In this document: piece by piece, positions 24,341-32,243 of the stretch
Position numbering within the stretch: the first letter of the stretch is position 1
How the letters are laid out: every line of letters begins with the position of its first letter
Assembly: GCA_913057785.1 (NCBI GenBank)
Contig: CAJXPD010000057.1
Span: 1-42,729, forward strand
DNA length: 42,729 nt
Source of the DNA: an uncultured Lewinella sp.
GTDB taxonomy: Bacteria > Bacteroidota > Bacteroidia > Chitinophagales > Saprospiraceae
Direction of reading: 5' to 3'
Position numbers and translations under genes: made by a program
The notes under the pieces: generated by a model
What the model was told of the DNA's origin: nothing
Databases searched by the model: none
Seen by the model: only the letters and a program-made list of their open reading frames with translations

Positions 24341-25159
24341 ATGTTATACAAAATTTCTAGTCTTTTCTTGCTGCTCTGCCTTCTGGCGGCCTGTCAGCAA
24401 CAGCCTGCTCAAGATGAAACCGTTACAAAAGAGCAAGAATCAGTTACGCCTAAAAAACAGCGCCCCCTTGCCTTTGAGAACGGTAAGTTTTTTGAAAAGG
24501 ACGCTGTCCCGATGCTATACGGGGGCGAGCAAGAGCAACAGCATTTCAATGTTTCCAACCTAGAACTCAAGAAGGAGCAATTTCACTATGGAATTGGGCG
24601 AGAGCGATTCCCGGCCCTTCTGCAACCCGGTTTTACTACCGTAGCAGCAGCAGATAGTTTGTGGAAAGATGAGGATCGCTTTCTCTTGGCCTATGCTGGA
24701 GATGAGGTGAAGGCATATTCCGTGAAAGACCTGACTCGACATGAGGTAGTTAATGATCGTTTAGATGGCGAGCCCATTATGGCGGTGTATTGCATATTGG
24801 CTGATCTAGGTGCCATTTATAGCCGTCAATATGGCGATCAGGAGTTGACCTTTGCACTGAGTGGATATACCTATTTTGATGAAGAAGTCTGGGATGGATT
24901 AGATGGATTTGTCTTGTGGGATCGAGATACGGAGAGCTTGTGGTGGCCACTTATCGGTAGAGCAGTCTCAGGCCCCTTGAAGGGGGTGGGATTATTAGAA
25001 AAAGATAAAGCCAATTGGGAGGACACGACCTGGGGACACATCAAGAACAATTATCCCCAAGCTCAGGTCTTACTATCGGGGCAGGACTATATCCGTCCCA
25101 GTGAATGGCCACAACTGACGGAAACGGAGCAGCTCGTAGCTGACTTTAAGCAGAAATAA
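24341..25159 (+). CDS. DUF3179-like lipoprotein
   Basis: 272 residues with lipoprotein leader (ISSLFLLLCLLAACQ; lipobox LAAC). After a Glu/Gln-rich spacer comes a DUF3179-like domain (PF11376): FPALLQPGFTTVAAADSLW, FLLAYAGDEVKAYSVKDL, RHEVVNDRLDGEPIMAVYC, LTFALSGYTYFDEEVWDGLD, FVLWDRDTESLWWPLIGRAV and SGPLKGVGLL. The pattern of VKAYxxxxLxRHEVVND then TESLWWPLIG is distinctive. DUF3179 proteins normally have a C-P-L-C-type motif after the conserved YC; here it reads CILADLG, so the second Cys is absent. Function of the family is not established. It lies 106 bp after the small paralogous lipoprotein and before a terminator-poor gap. Confidence 0.8.
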   Translation: MLYKISSLFLLLCLLAACQQQPAQDETVTKEQESVTPKKQRPLAFENGKFFEKDAVPMLYGGEQEQQHFNVSNLELKKEQFHYGIGRERFPALLQPGFTTVAAADSLWKDEDRFLLAYAGDEVKAYSVKDLTRHEVVNDRLDGEPIMAVYCILADLGAIYSRQYGDQELTFALSGYTYFDEEVWDGLDGFVLWDRDTESLWWPLIGRAVSGPLKGVGLLEKDKANWEDTTWGHIKNNYPQAQVLLSGQDYIRPSEWPQLTETEQLVADFKQK

Positions 25160-25275
25160 GACTATGGGGTAGGAGGGTAGCTTAGGCGCAATCAAAGTCC
25201 CTGGATTTTAAATGCAAAATCCGTTGTCTATTCACTCATGCTTATTGGAAAATACTACCTTTAGATCGAACTAAC

Positions 25276-25289
25276 CAAAACTAGTTTTG
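25276..25289. promoter_or_regulatory. 14-bp perfect palindrome just before the DPP-IV-like start codon
   Basis: CAAAACTAGTTTTG is a perfect inverted repeat ending two bases before the ATG at 25292. It could be an operator or a small mRNA hairpin masking the start. A TACCTTTA box at about 25257-25264, near the Bacteroidota -7 consensus, lies just upstream, so the site would overlap the start of the transcript. Confidence 0.35.
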
Positions 25290-25291
25290 CA

Positions 25292-27475
25292 ATGAAAATG
25301 AGGCTCTTTATTATTGTCGTCTTATCATCTATTCACCAATTTATATTGGCTCAAGATCAAGTGACTACGGAAGCATACAAGCAAGCCGAAAGCCAGCTTT
25401 CTTTCAATACATCACCACATATTGATCGAATGAATGTTAGACCCAGCTGGGAATCTGACGAAAAATTTTGGTACCGGAATTTGGTGGAAGATGGGCTAGA
25501 ATTCGTGCTTTATGACATTGAGAAAAAGAAAAGATCAACTTTTGATTCAAAAAGCGAGTTAGATCAGGTACTTAAAGAGAAAGCAGAAGCCCCTTCCTAC
25601 AGTTGGCGAAAGGAGATTCTTTCCCCCGACAAAAAGAAAGTGGTATTTATAAAGGACTGGAACTTGTGGGTTCGAGATTTAGTCAGTGGCGAGGAAAAGC
25701 AGTTGACCACAGATGGCATAGAGAACTATGGTTATGCTACCGATAATGCCGGTTGGCGTCAGAGTGAACGTCCTATTGTTCTATGGTCTCCCGATTCTAA
25801 GAAGATTGCGACTTATCAGCAAGATCAACGGCATGTCTCCGATATGCACTTGGTGAGTACCAATGTGGGAGCGCCGAAGATTAAAAGCTGGAAATATCCC
25901 TTACCCGAAGACGAGAAAATCATCCAGATCGAGCGTGTCGTTATTGAGGTAGAGAGTGGAAAAATGGTTCGCTTTGACATGCCATCCGATGATCGTCGAG
26001 GTACTTTATGTGATGACATTGCCTGCTCCGGTAAGTTTGATGATAATCAATGGATCAATGACGGCAAGCAATTGGTTTTCGTTTCTTCCTCGAGAGATCA
26101 TAAGGTAGCTCAGCTGAGAATCGCAGATACCCAAACGGGAAAGGTCCGAGATATCCTAAGAGAAGAAGTGGCTACGCAATATGAATCGGGCCAGGGAGCT
26201 ATTAATTGGCATTACCTTGAAGCCACGGATGAGATCATTTGGTATTCTGAACGAGATAATTGGGGCCATCTGTACTTGTATGAAGCCCCAACTGGCACCC
26301 TTAAGCATCAGATTACTACAGGTGATTTTGTGGTTACTCGTCTCAAGCATATCGACAAGAAAGCTGGAGTTCTATATTTTGAAGCTAATGGCCGCGAAGA
26401 AGGTCGTAATCCCTACTTCAGTCATTTGTATAGGATTGAGCTGTCAGGTAAGAACTTGAAATTGCTCACGCCAGAAAATGGCACGCATAGTATCCGGTTT
26501 TCTCCGAATTACAAGTACTTCGTGGACAATTATTCTCAGCCAGATGTACCGCCCGTATCTGTACTTCGGGATATGGAAGGAAATCTCATCGAAAAACTGG
26601 AGCAAGCAGATATCTCTCGGCTGGTAGCAACGGGATGGAAAGCACCTAATCCCATCACGGTAAAATCGGCGGATGGCAAATATGATCTGTACGGATTGAT
26701 GTTTACACCTAATAATTTGAATCCTAAGAAGAAATATCCAGTGGTGAACTACATTTATCCCGGCCCGCAAGGTGGGAGTGTGGGCTCATGGACTTTTAGG
26801 CCCAGTAGAGGGGACCATCAGGCTTTGGCGGAGCTGGGCTTCATTGTGGTGGCCATCGAAGGCAGTTGCAATCCAGGGCGATCAAAAGCCTTTCATGACG
26901 AATGCTATGGAAACATGGGCATTAACACTTTGCCTGATCAAATATCGGGTATGCAACAATTGGCCCAAAAACATCCCTACATGGATTTGGAACATGTTGG
27001 AATATGGGGTCATTCTGGAGGAGGCTTTGCCACAGCCGCTGCCATGTTTAAATATCCAGATTTCTTTGACGTTGGTATTTCCGAATCCGGTAATCACGAT
27101 AACCGAAATTACGAAGATGATTGGGGAGAGCGCTATATTGGATTGATAGAAGAGGTAGATGGAGTGAATAATTACGAGATTCAGGCCAACCAGCTATATG
27201 CCGAAAATTTGAAAGGCAAATTATTGCTCGCACATGGAGGCATGGATGACAACGTGCCACCTTACAACACCAATCTGGTAGTCGATGCCTTGATCAAAGC
27301 CAATAAAGATTTTGATTTGATTATGTTCCCGAATGCGCGGCATGGATTCGGAGCTGATAGCTACTACATGACCCGCAGAAGATGGGATTATTTCGTGCAG
27401 CATCTTAAAGGCATGAAGCCACCTAAGGAATATAAAATTGAATATAAGCGAGATCCGCGGCTAGATCGAGCATAA
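25292..27475 (+). CDS. Secreted dipeptidyl peptidase IV-type serine peptidase (S9B)
   Basis: 727 residues with signal peptide (MRLFIIVVLSSIHQFILAQ). The N-terminal ~450 residues form the eight-bladed DPP-IV propeller region (VLWSPDSKKIATYQQDQR, GKFDDNQWINDGKQLVFVSS, IHIDKKAG-type repeats). The C-terminal domain has KKYPVVNYIYPGPQGGSVGS, then the nucleophile Ser575 in GHSGGG, Asp652 in HGGMDDNVPP and His684 in NARHGFG. The Ser-Asp and Asp-His intervals (77 and 32 residues) match mammalian DPP IV closely. It should release dipeptides, typically Xaa-Pro, in the periplasm. Residues GSCNPGRSKAFHDECYGNMG just before the nucleophile replace the usual GTGYRG-type stretch. Followed 34 bp later by an unknown gene. 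Confidence 0.92.
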   Translation: MKMRLFIIVVLSSIHQFILAQDQVTTEAYKQAESQLSFNTSPHIDRMNVRPSWESDEKFWYRNLVEDGLEFVLYDIEKKKRSTFDSKSELDQVLKEKAEAPSYSWRKEILSPDKKKVVFIKDWNLWVRDLVSGEEKQLTTDGIENYGYATDNAGWRQSERPIVLWSPDSKKIATYQQDQRHVSDMHLVSTNVGAPKIKSWKYPLPEDEKIIQIERVVIEVESGKMVRFDMPSDDRRGTLCDDIACSGKFDDNQWINDGKQLVFVSSSRDHKVAQLRIADTQTGKVRDILREEVATQYESGQGAINWHYLEATDEIIWYSERDNWGHLYLYEAPTGTLKHQITTGDFVVTRLKHIDKKAGVLYFEANGREEGRNPYFSHLYRIELSGKNLKLLTPENGTHSIRFSPNYKYFVDNYSQPDVPPVSVLRDMEGNLIEKLEQADISRLVATGWKAPNPITVKSADGKYDLYGLMFTPNNLNPKKKYPVVNYIYPGPQGGSVGSWTFRPSRGDHQALAELGFIVVAIEGSCNPGRSKAFHDECYGNMGINTLPDQISGMQQLAQKHPYMDLEHVGIWGHSGGGFATAAAMFKYPDFFDVGISESGNHDNRNYEDDWGERYIGLIEEVDGVNNYEIQANQLYAENLKGKLLLAHGGMDDNVPPYNTNLVVDALIKANKDFDLIMFPNARHGFGADSYYMTRRRWDYFVQHLKGMKPPKEYKIEYKRDPRLDRA

Positions 27476-27509
27476 CAATACTGTTCAACCCCAAAAAAAC
27501 CAAGGTTAC

Positions 27510-28112
27510 ATGCTTGAATCGATACGAAAATGGCTGATTAGAAACCTGATCAAACCAGAGGATATCAAGGACTACATCAGCAATGTGGGTGACCTAGATA
27601 AGCCTCATTTAAAAATATCTCTGGCGGAATTGAAGAAAACAGATGCTGCAAAGAAAGTGCTGTTATCCAAGGGTATTTCCATCGTGGAAAGTAAGATAAA
27701 GGAGTTGCAACAGAAGCAAGTAGCTGGTCACGACGTGAGATCATGGATCAACCAGAAGCAACGTCAACTGAGAATGTATCATGAGCAATTGGACTTAATT
27801 GATTATCGAGCACGAAAGGAAGAATTAGAGGAGGTTCAGCTCCAAGAAGCTCTGGCTACTGAAGCAAAGCGTTGGCGAGAACAAATTCTTACAGGCGATA
27901 TAGATTCTTTTTTTGAGGAAGCCCTGGAACAAACAAAGGACAGTCGCAAGTTGGAAAACGGCTTGTATAATAGGTCTGGACAATTCTATAACTTATTGGA
28001 ACAAAAGAATCAGAATCTCATCACCACGGATTCTTTTGAGCTAAGCAGAATAGATCTCCAGTTGAGCTTTCTGAGCTTTATTGATCGGATTCAAGCCAGA
28101 CGTATGATTTAA
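27510..28112 (+). CDS. Conserved-looking 200-aa cytoplasmic protein, function unknown
   Basis: 200 residues, no signal peptide or membrane span. The N-terminal ~45 residues look globular (MLESIRKWLIRNLIKPEDIK, then VGDLDKPHLKISL). The remainder is strongly helical and charged, with heptad-like Leu/Ile spacing (VESKIKELQQKQVAG, QKQRQLRMYHEQLDLIDYRA, KEELEEVQLQEALATEAKRW) suggesting coiled coil. The C-terminal part (SFELSRIDLQLSFLSFIDRI) is a second helical unit. I recognise no family. It lies 34 bp after the peptidase gene and 74 bp before the hydrolase gene on the same strand, which supports it being real and possibly co-transcribed. Confidence 0.6.
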   Translation: MLESIRKWLIRNLIKPEDIKDYISNVGDLDKPHLKISLAELKKTDAAKKVLLSKGISIVESKIKELQQKQVAGHDVRSWINQKQRQLRMYHEQLDLIDYRARKEELEEVQLQEALATEAKRWREQILTGDIDSFFEEALEQTKDSRKLENGLYNRSGQFYNLLEQKNQNLITTDSFELSRIDLQLSFLSFIDRIQARRMI

Positions 28113-28186
28113 AACGAGATACCATATCGCATGGATCGTAGGGCAGATTGAAATAGCTCAAGATATAGCAATTAGAAAGAACAGAA

Positions 28187-29005
28187 ATGACCACACCAGA
28201 AAACCAACTTAACCTTCGTGCACGCCATCCTGATTTCCAAACCTTCCTTGACTTTAATGAAAGTGAATCCAAGAAAGTGGTGAAGGCCTACACTTGTCAT
28301 TTGGATGAACGATACGGGACAGCAACCTTACAAACGCTTGATGTGTTCCCCGCGAAGAAGGAAAATGCCCCAATTTTGGTATTTATCCATGGGGGTTATT
28401 GGAAAGCACTGGATAAGAAAAGCTATCGCTTTATTGCGGCTCCTTACGTGGAGCAAGGGATGACCGTATTCCTTCTGAATTACAGGCTTATCCCAACCGT
28501 CATTATGCAAATGCTTCTAGATGACATTCGAGATGGAATAGACTGGATTCGATCAAATGCCCATCAATACAAGGCCGATCCGGATTCCTTGGTGGTTGCT
28601 GGTCACTCGGCAGGAGGCCATTTGGCACTAATGGCTTATTTGTTGAACGAGCACCTCCGAAACAGTATTAAGGCCATTTGTAGTCTTAGCGGCATATTTG
28701 ATCTTAACGTCATTCGAGATAGTTACCTGAATGCTGACTTACAGCTGAAGCACAGTGACGTGGAAGCTTTCAGTGTTTCCAATAAAGACCTAACCTTAAT
28801 AGACTGCCCTACTTTATTGAGCGTAGGATTGGATGAAACGGATTTATTTATCGAGCAATCAAAGGCACTTTTTAAGCAGAACAAAGCTTTTGCTCCCTTG
28901 AGCTACTACGAATATCCCAGCCTAAATCACTACCAAATTGTGCACACCTTGGGGCAGGAGGGGAGTCCTTTAACACAATTTATTCTTAAGCAAGCCTTCA
29001 GCTGA
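28187..29005 (+). CDS. Alpha/beta hydrolase (arylformamidase/carboxylesterase-like)
   Basis: 272 residues, cytoplasmic (no leader). Oxyanion-hole motif HGGYW at residues 68-72, nucleophile elbow GHSAGG with Ser141, then Asp216 (LDETD; Asp219 is an alternative) and His248 in LNHYQI complete a triad with normal spacing. The HGGYW form and the GxSAGGxLA sequence resemble the BD-FAE/kynurenine formamidase-type esterases more than lipases. Substrate is probably a small ester or formamide (inference). No kynurenine pathway genes are nearby. It ends 18 bp before the longer reading frame that leads into the PadR gene, but the tandem repeat region between probably carries a separate promoter. Confidence 0.87.
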   Translation: MTTPENQLNLRARHPDFQTFLDFNESESKKVVKAYTCHLDERYGTATLQTLDVFPAKKENAPILVFIHGGYWKALDKKSYRFIAAPYVEQGMTVFLLNYRLIPTVIMQMLLDDIRDGIDWIRSNAHQYKADPDSLVVAGHSAGGHLALMAYLLNEHLRNSIKAICSLSGIFDLNVIRDSYLNADLQLKHSDVEAFSVSNKDLTLIDCPTLLSVGLDETDLFIEQSKALFKQNKAFAPLSYYEYPSLNHYQIVHTLGQEGSPLTQFILKQAFS

Positions 29006-29075
29006 GGAAGCAAGTAATTGGCATGATTAAAACCGATTTCACTTTGGTCATCCGAGTAATTCAAGGCAAATATGC

Positions 29076-29130
29076 ATATTTACTTTGCAAACAAGAAAGA
29101 AATCATGTATATTTACTTTGCAAACAGGAA
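29076..29130 (+). repeat. Tandem 22-bp repeat, 33-bp period, upstream of padR-like gene
   Basis: The 22-mer at 29076-29097 recurs at 29109-29130 with a single A/G change. Each copy contains TACTTTGC, similar to a Bacteroidota -7 box, and the 8-bp palindrome TTTGCAAA. The second copy ends six bases before the ATG at 29137. The 33-bp period equals about three helical turns, which would put both copies on the same DNA face, as expected of a double operator. The period is also a multiple of three, so the longer open frame from 29023 repeats YLLCKQE. Confidence 0.75.
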
Positions 29131-29136
29131 TTAAAT

Positions 29137-29457
29137 ATGAAAATTTTAGGCTCCTTTGAAGAATTAGTCCTATTGGCCGTGGGGTCACTCGGAGATCAGG
29201 CATATGGAGTAGCCGTTAAGGATTTGCTGGAAGAGACAGGAGGGAAGAAGCCAAGTATTGGGGCTTTACATTCGGCCCTGCATCGCCTCGAAGAAAAAGG
29301 GATGTTAGATTCTTGGATTGGCGGAGCCACTTCGGAGCGAGGTGGTAGAAGAAAAAAATATTACAGCCTAACACCGATAGGAAAGAAAGCCCTACAAGAA
29401 GCTCACGACGTACGCGCAAAATTATCTATCAATATCCAAGGTTTAAATCTAGGATAA
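29137..29457 (+). CDS. PadR family transcriptional regulator
   Basis: 106 residues from ATG 29137 (MKILGSFEELVLLAVGSLGD). The whole protein is one winged helix: AYGVAVKDLLEETGGKKPSI, ALHSALHRLEEKGMLDSWIG and the wing SERGGRRKKYYSLTPIGKKA, the signature of PadR regulators that sense antibiotics, phenolics or envelope state. The in-frame upstream extension to 29023 merely translates the tandem DNA repeat and is not regulator-like, so I reject it. The stop codon is one base before the permease ATG, so the two are translationally coupled. This PadR-permease pairing is frequent in Bacteroidota. The duplicated site upstream is the likely autoregulatory operator. Confidence 0.9.
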   Translation: MKILGSFEELVLLAVGSLGDQAYGVAVKDLLEETGGKKPSIGALHSALHRLEEKGMLDSWIGGATSERGGRRKKYYSLTPIGKKALQEAHDVRAKLSINIQGLNLG

Positions 29458-29458
29458 C

Positions 29459-32140
29459 ATGAGCAAGCCTCTTCCTAAGCCTCCTAGGCTAGCGGAACTA
29501 TTTTTGGAATGGTACTGTCACCCGGAGATTTTGGAGATCCTACAAGGGGATTTACATGAGCTGTATTATCGGAGGATAGGTACGATAGGATTGACTAGAG
29601 CTAGACTGTGTTATTATCGAGATGTAATTGACAATTGTCGCCCCTACGCTTGGGGAAAAGCGAAGTCTTCATCACCCAACTTCATGGATATGTTTATCAA
29701 TTATGTCATCTCCGCTTGGCGTAACATGTATAAGCGCAAGCAATTTTCGCTAATCAATATCTTGGGACTGTCGATTGGAATGGCTGCCTGCCTTTTGATA
29801 TTACAGTATGTTAATCACCAAAAGAACTTTGATACCTTCCATACTGATCTGGATCGTTTGTATAGACTCAACTTGGGCATGTCAGAGGCTGGCGAGTCTG
29901 AAGTAACTTATCGGGCTGCTAATCATCCCGCCGCTGCGCTTGCCTTGAAAAAAGATTATCCTCAGATTCAAGAAACCGCAAGGATAGTAGACGTAGCCAT
30001 CTTTATGGGGTCTTCTGTATTAAGTCATAAGCCCGAGGGGGGCACTCCGATCACTTTCTACGAGGAAAATATGTATGTGGCAGATCCCTCCTTTTTGAAG
30101 ATGTTCTCCTTTCCCCTAGTAAACGGGGAGTTAGAAACTGCACTAGACCACCGAGATAACATTGTGATTACAGAGCGTCTAGCCCAAAAGTACTTTGGGG
30201 AAGAGGATCCAATGGGAAAGACACTTTCGCTCAATGGTGCCATCAATCTCACCGTTACTGGTATCCTACAAGATTTGCCGCAGATTACTCATTTCGAAAT
30301 TAACGCTCTATTTTCATCACATGTATTCTCCGATGGTATTAATAATGCTTGGATTTGGCCAGAATTTCACACCTATGTAAAACTACTTCCAGAAGCCACA
30401 GTCGAAGATGTGGAGGGGCAACTCGATGGTTTTGTTAACCAATACTTGGGGGATGTGATGGAGGAGTTTGCCATTCGAGAAGCCATGACCCTGCAACCGG
30501 TGCAAGACATTCACCTACATGGTAATTTGCTCAAAGAAATAAAGGAAACCGGCAATCAAAGAACGGTATCTTTCCTAATTCTCATTGCCTTTATGATCCT
30601 GCTGATTGCCTGGATCAATTTCATTAATCTGTCGACTTCTCGGTCTATTGAACGGGCATCGGAGGTGGGAATTAGAAAAGTTGTGGGAGCTGCGAAGGAA
30701 AATATTATCCTACAATTCTTGACTGAGTCAGCGGTTATGAATGGATTAGCCATTGGCTTTGCTGTGTTAATGGTCGTACTGATTTCACCTTACTTTAATC
30801 GAATAGCAGGTGTGGAGATCATTTCTGGCAGTTGGTTTCGACAAGTTTTAGGAGAATGGAGTACCTGGCAGGCCATGCTGATCTTGTTTTTAGGAGGAAC
30901 CTTTCTTGCCGGCTTATACCCTGCGTTCATTTTATCTTCTTTCCAACCTATAAAAACCATCAAAGGACATTTATATCAAGCGGGGCAAAGGGTTCACTTC
31001 CGGCATGTAATGGTGGTATTCCAGTTTGTCATAGGCTTATCGATGATCACCGGGACTGTAATTGTTTTCAAACAACTCTCATTCATGCGTAGTCAAGAAT
31101 TGGGGTTCAATATGGAACAATTGTTAATTGTAAAAGCTCCTTCCATTGTAGACTCTACCGGTGCAGAACGTGCCAACTTGTTTCGAGAGCAATTACTCCA
31201 ACAGGCTCAGATCCAGCAAATTTCTTATTCATCTGATATCCCAGGCTACAACATCCAAAATATCAATACGATAAAACGGAGGGAAGAAAACATTGAAGAA
31301 GGCTTCTTTGCCACTTTTCTAAATACAGATGAACACTTCTTTTCGACTTACCAAATTGAATTAGTAGCGGGTCGAGGATTCTTAGAAGAGATCGAAACGG
31401 ACATCAATGCGATCGTACTGAATGAAAAAGCAGTAGGATTGCTTGGCTACAGCTCTCCTGATGAAGTGCTGGACCAAATCATTAGTGTTAAGACCAATAG
31501 TTGGCATGATCTAAAAGTAGTGGGTGTTGCCAAGAATATCCACAATCAATCTCTAGCACACGGGCAACTCCCATTTGTATTCTTCAATGGTAGGGGCTTC
31601 GGCTATGATTATTTGAATATTCGCTTAAATACCGAAGACATACATGAAACTATTGCCAATGTAGAGAAGACCTATGGAGAAGTTTTTCCGGGAAATCCTG
31701 TGGAGCATTTCTTTTTAGATGATTACTTCGATAAGCAGTATCAGGCTGATCGAAAATTTGGAAGAGTATTCACACTCTTTGCTGTTTTAGCCATTCTAGT
31801 GGCCTGTCTTGGTCTTTTCGGATTGGCTTCCTATATCTCAAGTCTTCGTACCAAAGAAACGGGCATTCGAAAGGTGCTTGGTGCTTCCACTGCCCAGATA
31901 TTTCTATTGCTGGGCAAGCAATTTCTATGGCTAATAGTGATTGCTACCATTGTGGGGATTCCCTTGATCTGGTGGGGAGGGAATGAGTGGTTAGCCAACT
32001 ATGCGTATCGTGTGAAATTGAATCTTTGGGTATTCGTCTTGCCGGTGACTTCATTCTTCATGATGACGGCCTTGATTGTTTTCTGGCAATCGTCAAAGGC
32101 TGCCTTAGTTAATCCCGTAAAAAGTCTGCGGACCGAGTAA
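29459..32140 (+). CDS. FtsX-type ABC transporter permease with N-terminal prefix domain
   Basis: 893 residues. Residues 1-75 (PRLAELFLEWYCHPEILEIL, LHELYYRR, RARLCYYRDVIDNCRP) match the cytoplasmic permease prefix domain found on such proteins in Bacteroidota. A first membrane helix (INILGLSIGMAACLLILQYV) leads to a MacB-like periplasmic domain to about residue 360. Then come three helices with the conserved ERASEVGIRKVVGA cytoplasmic turn, followed by a repeat of the whole unit: helix HVMVVFQFVIGLSMITGTVI, second periplasmic domain, final helices with LRTKETGIRKVLGAS. Eight membrane helices in all fit the MacB/FtsX fold that transmits force rather than moving substrate through a pore. No ATPase gene is adjacent, so it must use one encoded elsewhere or act alone. 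Confidence 0.93.
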   Translation: MSKPLPKPPRLAELFLEWYCHPEILEILQGDLHELYYRRIGTIGLTRARLCYYRDVIDNCRPYAWGKAKSSSPNFMDMFINYVISAWRNMYKRKQFSLINILGLSIGMAACLLILQYVNHQKNFDTFHTDLDRLYRLNLGMSEAGESEVTYRAANHPAAALALKKDYPQIQETARIVDVAIFMGSSVLSHKPEGGTPITFYEENMYVADPSFLKMFSFPLVNGELETALDHRDNIVITERLAQKYFGEEDPMGKTLSLNGAINLTVTGILQDLPQITHFEINALFSSHVFSDGINNAWIWPEFHTYVKLLPEATVEDVEGQLDGFVNQYLGDVMEEFAIREAMTLQPVQDIHLHGNLLKEIKETGNQRTVSFLILIAFMILLIAWINFINLSTSRSIERASEVGIRKVVGAAKENIILQFLTESAVMNGLAIGFAVLMVVLISPYFNRIAGVEIISGSWFRQVLGEWSTWQAMLILFLGGTFLAGLYPAFILSSFQPIKTIKGHLYQAGQRVHFRHVMVVFQFVIGLSMITGTVIVFKQLSFMRSQELGFNMEQLLIVKAPSIVDSTGAERANLFREQLLQQAQIQQISYSSDIPGYNIQNINTIKRREENIEEGFFATFLNTDEHFFSTYQIELVAGRGFLEEIETDINAIVLNEKAVGLLGYSSPDEVLDQIISVKTNSWHDLKVVGVAKNIHNQSLAHGQLPFVFFNGRGFGYDYLNIRLNTEDIHETIANVEKTYGEVFPGNPVEHFFLDDYFDKQYQADRKFGRVFTLFAVLAILVACLGLFGLASYISSLRTKETGIRKVLGASTAQIFLLLGKQFLWLIVIATIVGIPLIWWGGNEWLANYAYRVKLNLWVFVLPVTSFFMMTALIVFWQSSKAALVNPVKSLRTE

Positions 32141-32181
32141 TAAAGATATAACTAGCATGGCATCGTATGCCAATTCTTAGT

Positions 32182-32242
32182 AAACTGGGTAGATGCTTCC
32201 GCTCTTTCGAGAGGAGGAAAGCATTTTACCCAGTTTCTATTT
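32182..32242. terminator. Bidirectional terminator between permease and Tm-1-like genes
   Basis: AAACTGGGTA (32182-32191) pairs perfectly with 32227-32236; inside it ATGCTT (32193-32198) pairs with AAGCAT (32219-32224) and a short inner hairpin closes the structure. On the plus side it runs into TTTCTATTTCTT. It separates the convergent stops at 32140 (+) and 32244 (-). Confidence 0.8.
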
Positions 32243-32243
32243 C

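Noticed and set aside
29023..29136. N-terminal extension of the PadR protein with a YLLCKQE peptide repeat
   Set aside because: The repeat is explained by the 33-bp tandem DNA repeat, whose period happens to be a multiple of three. PadR proteins start at the MKILGSFEE block, so the ATG at 29137 is preferred.
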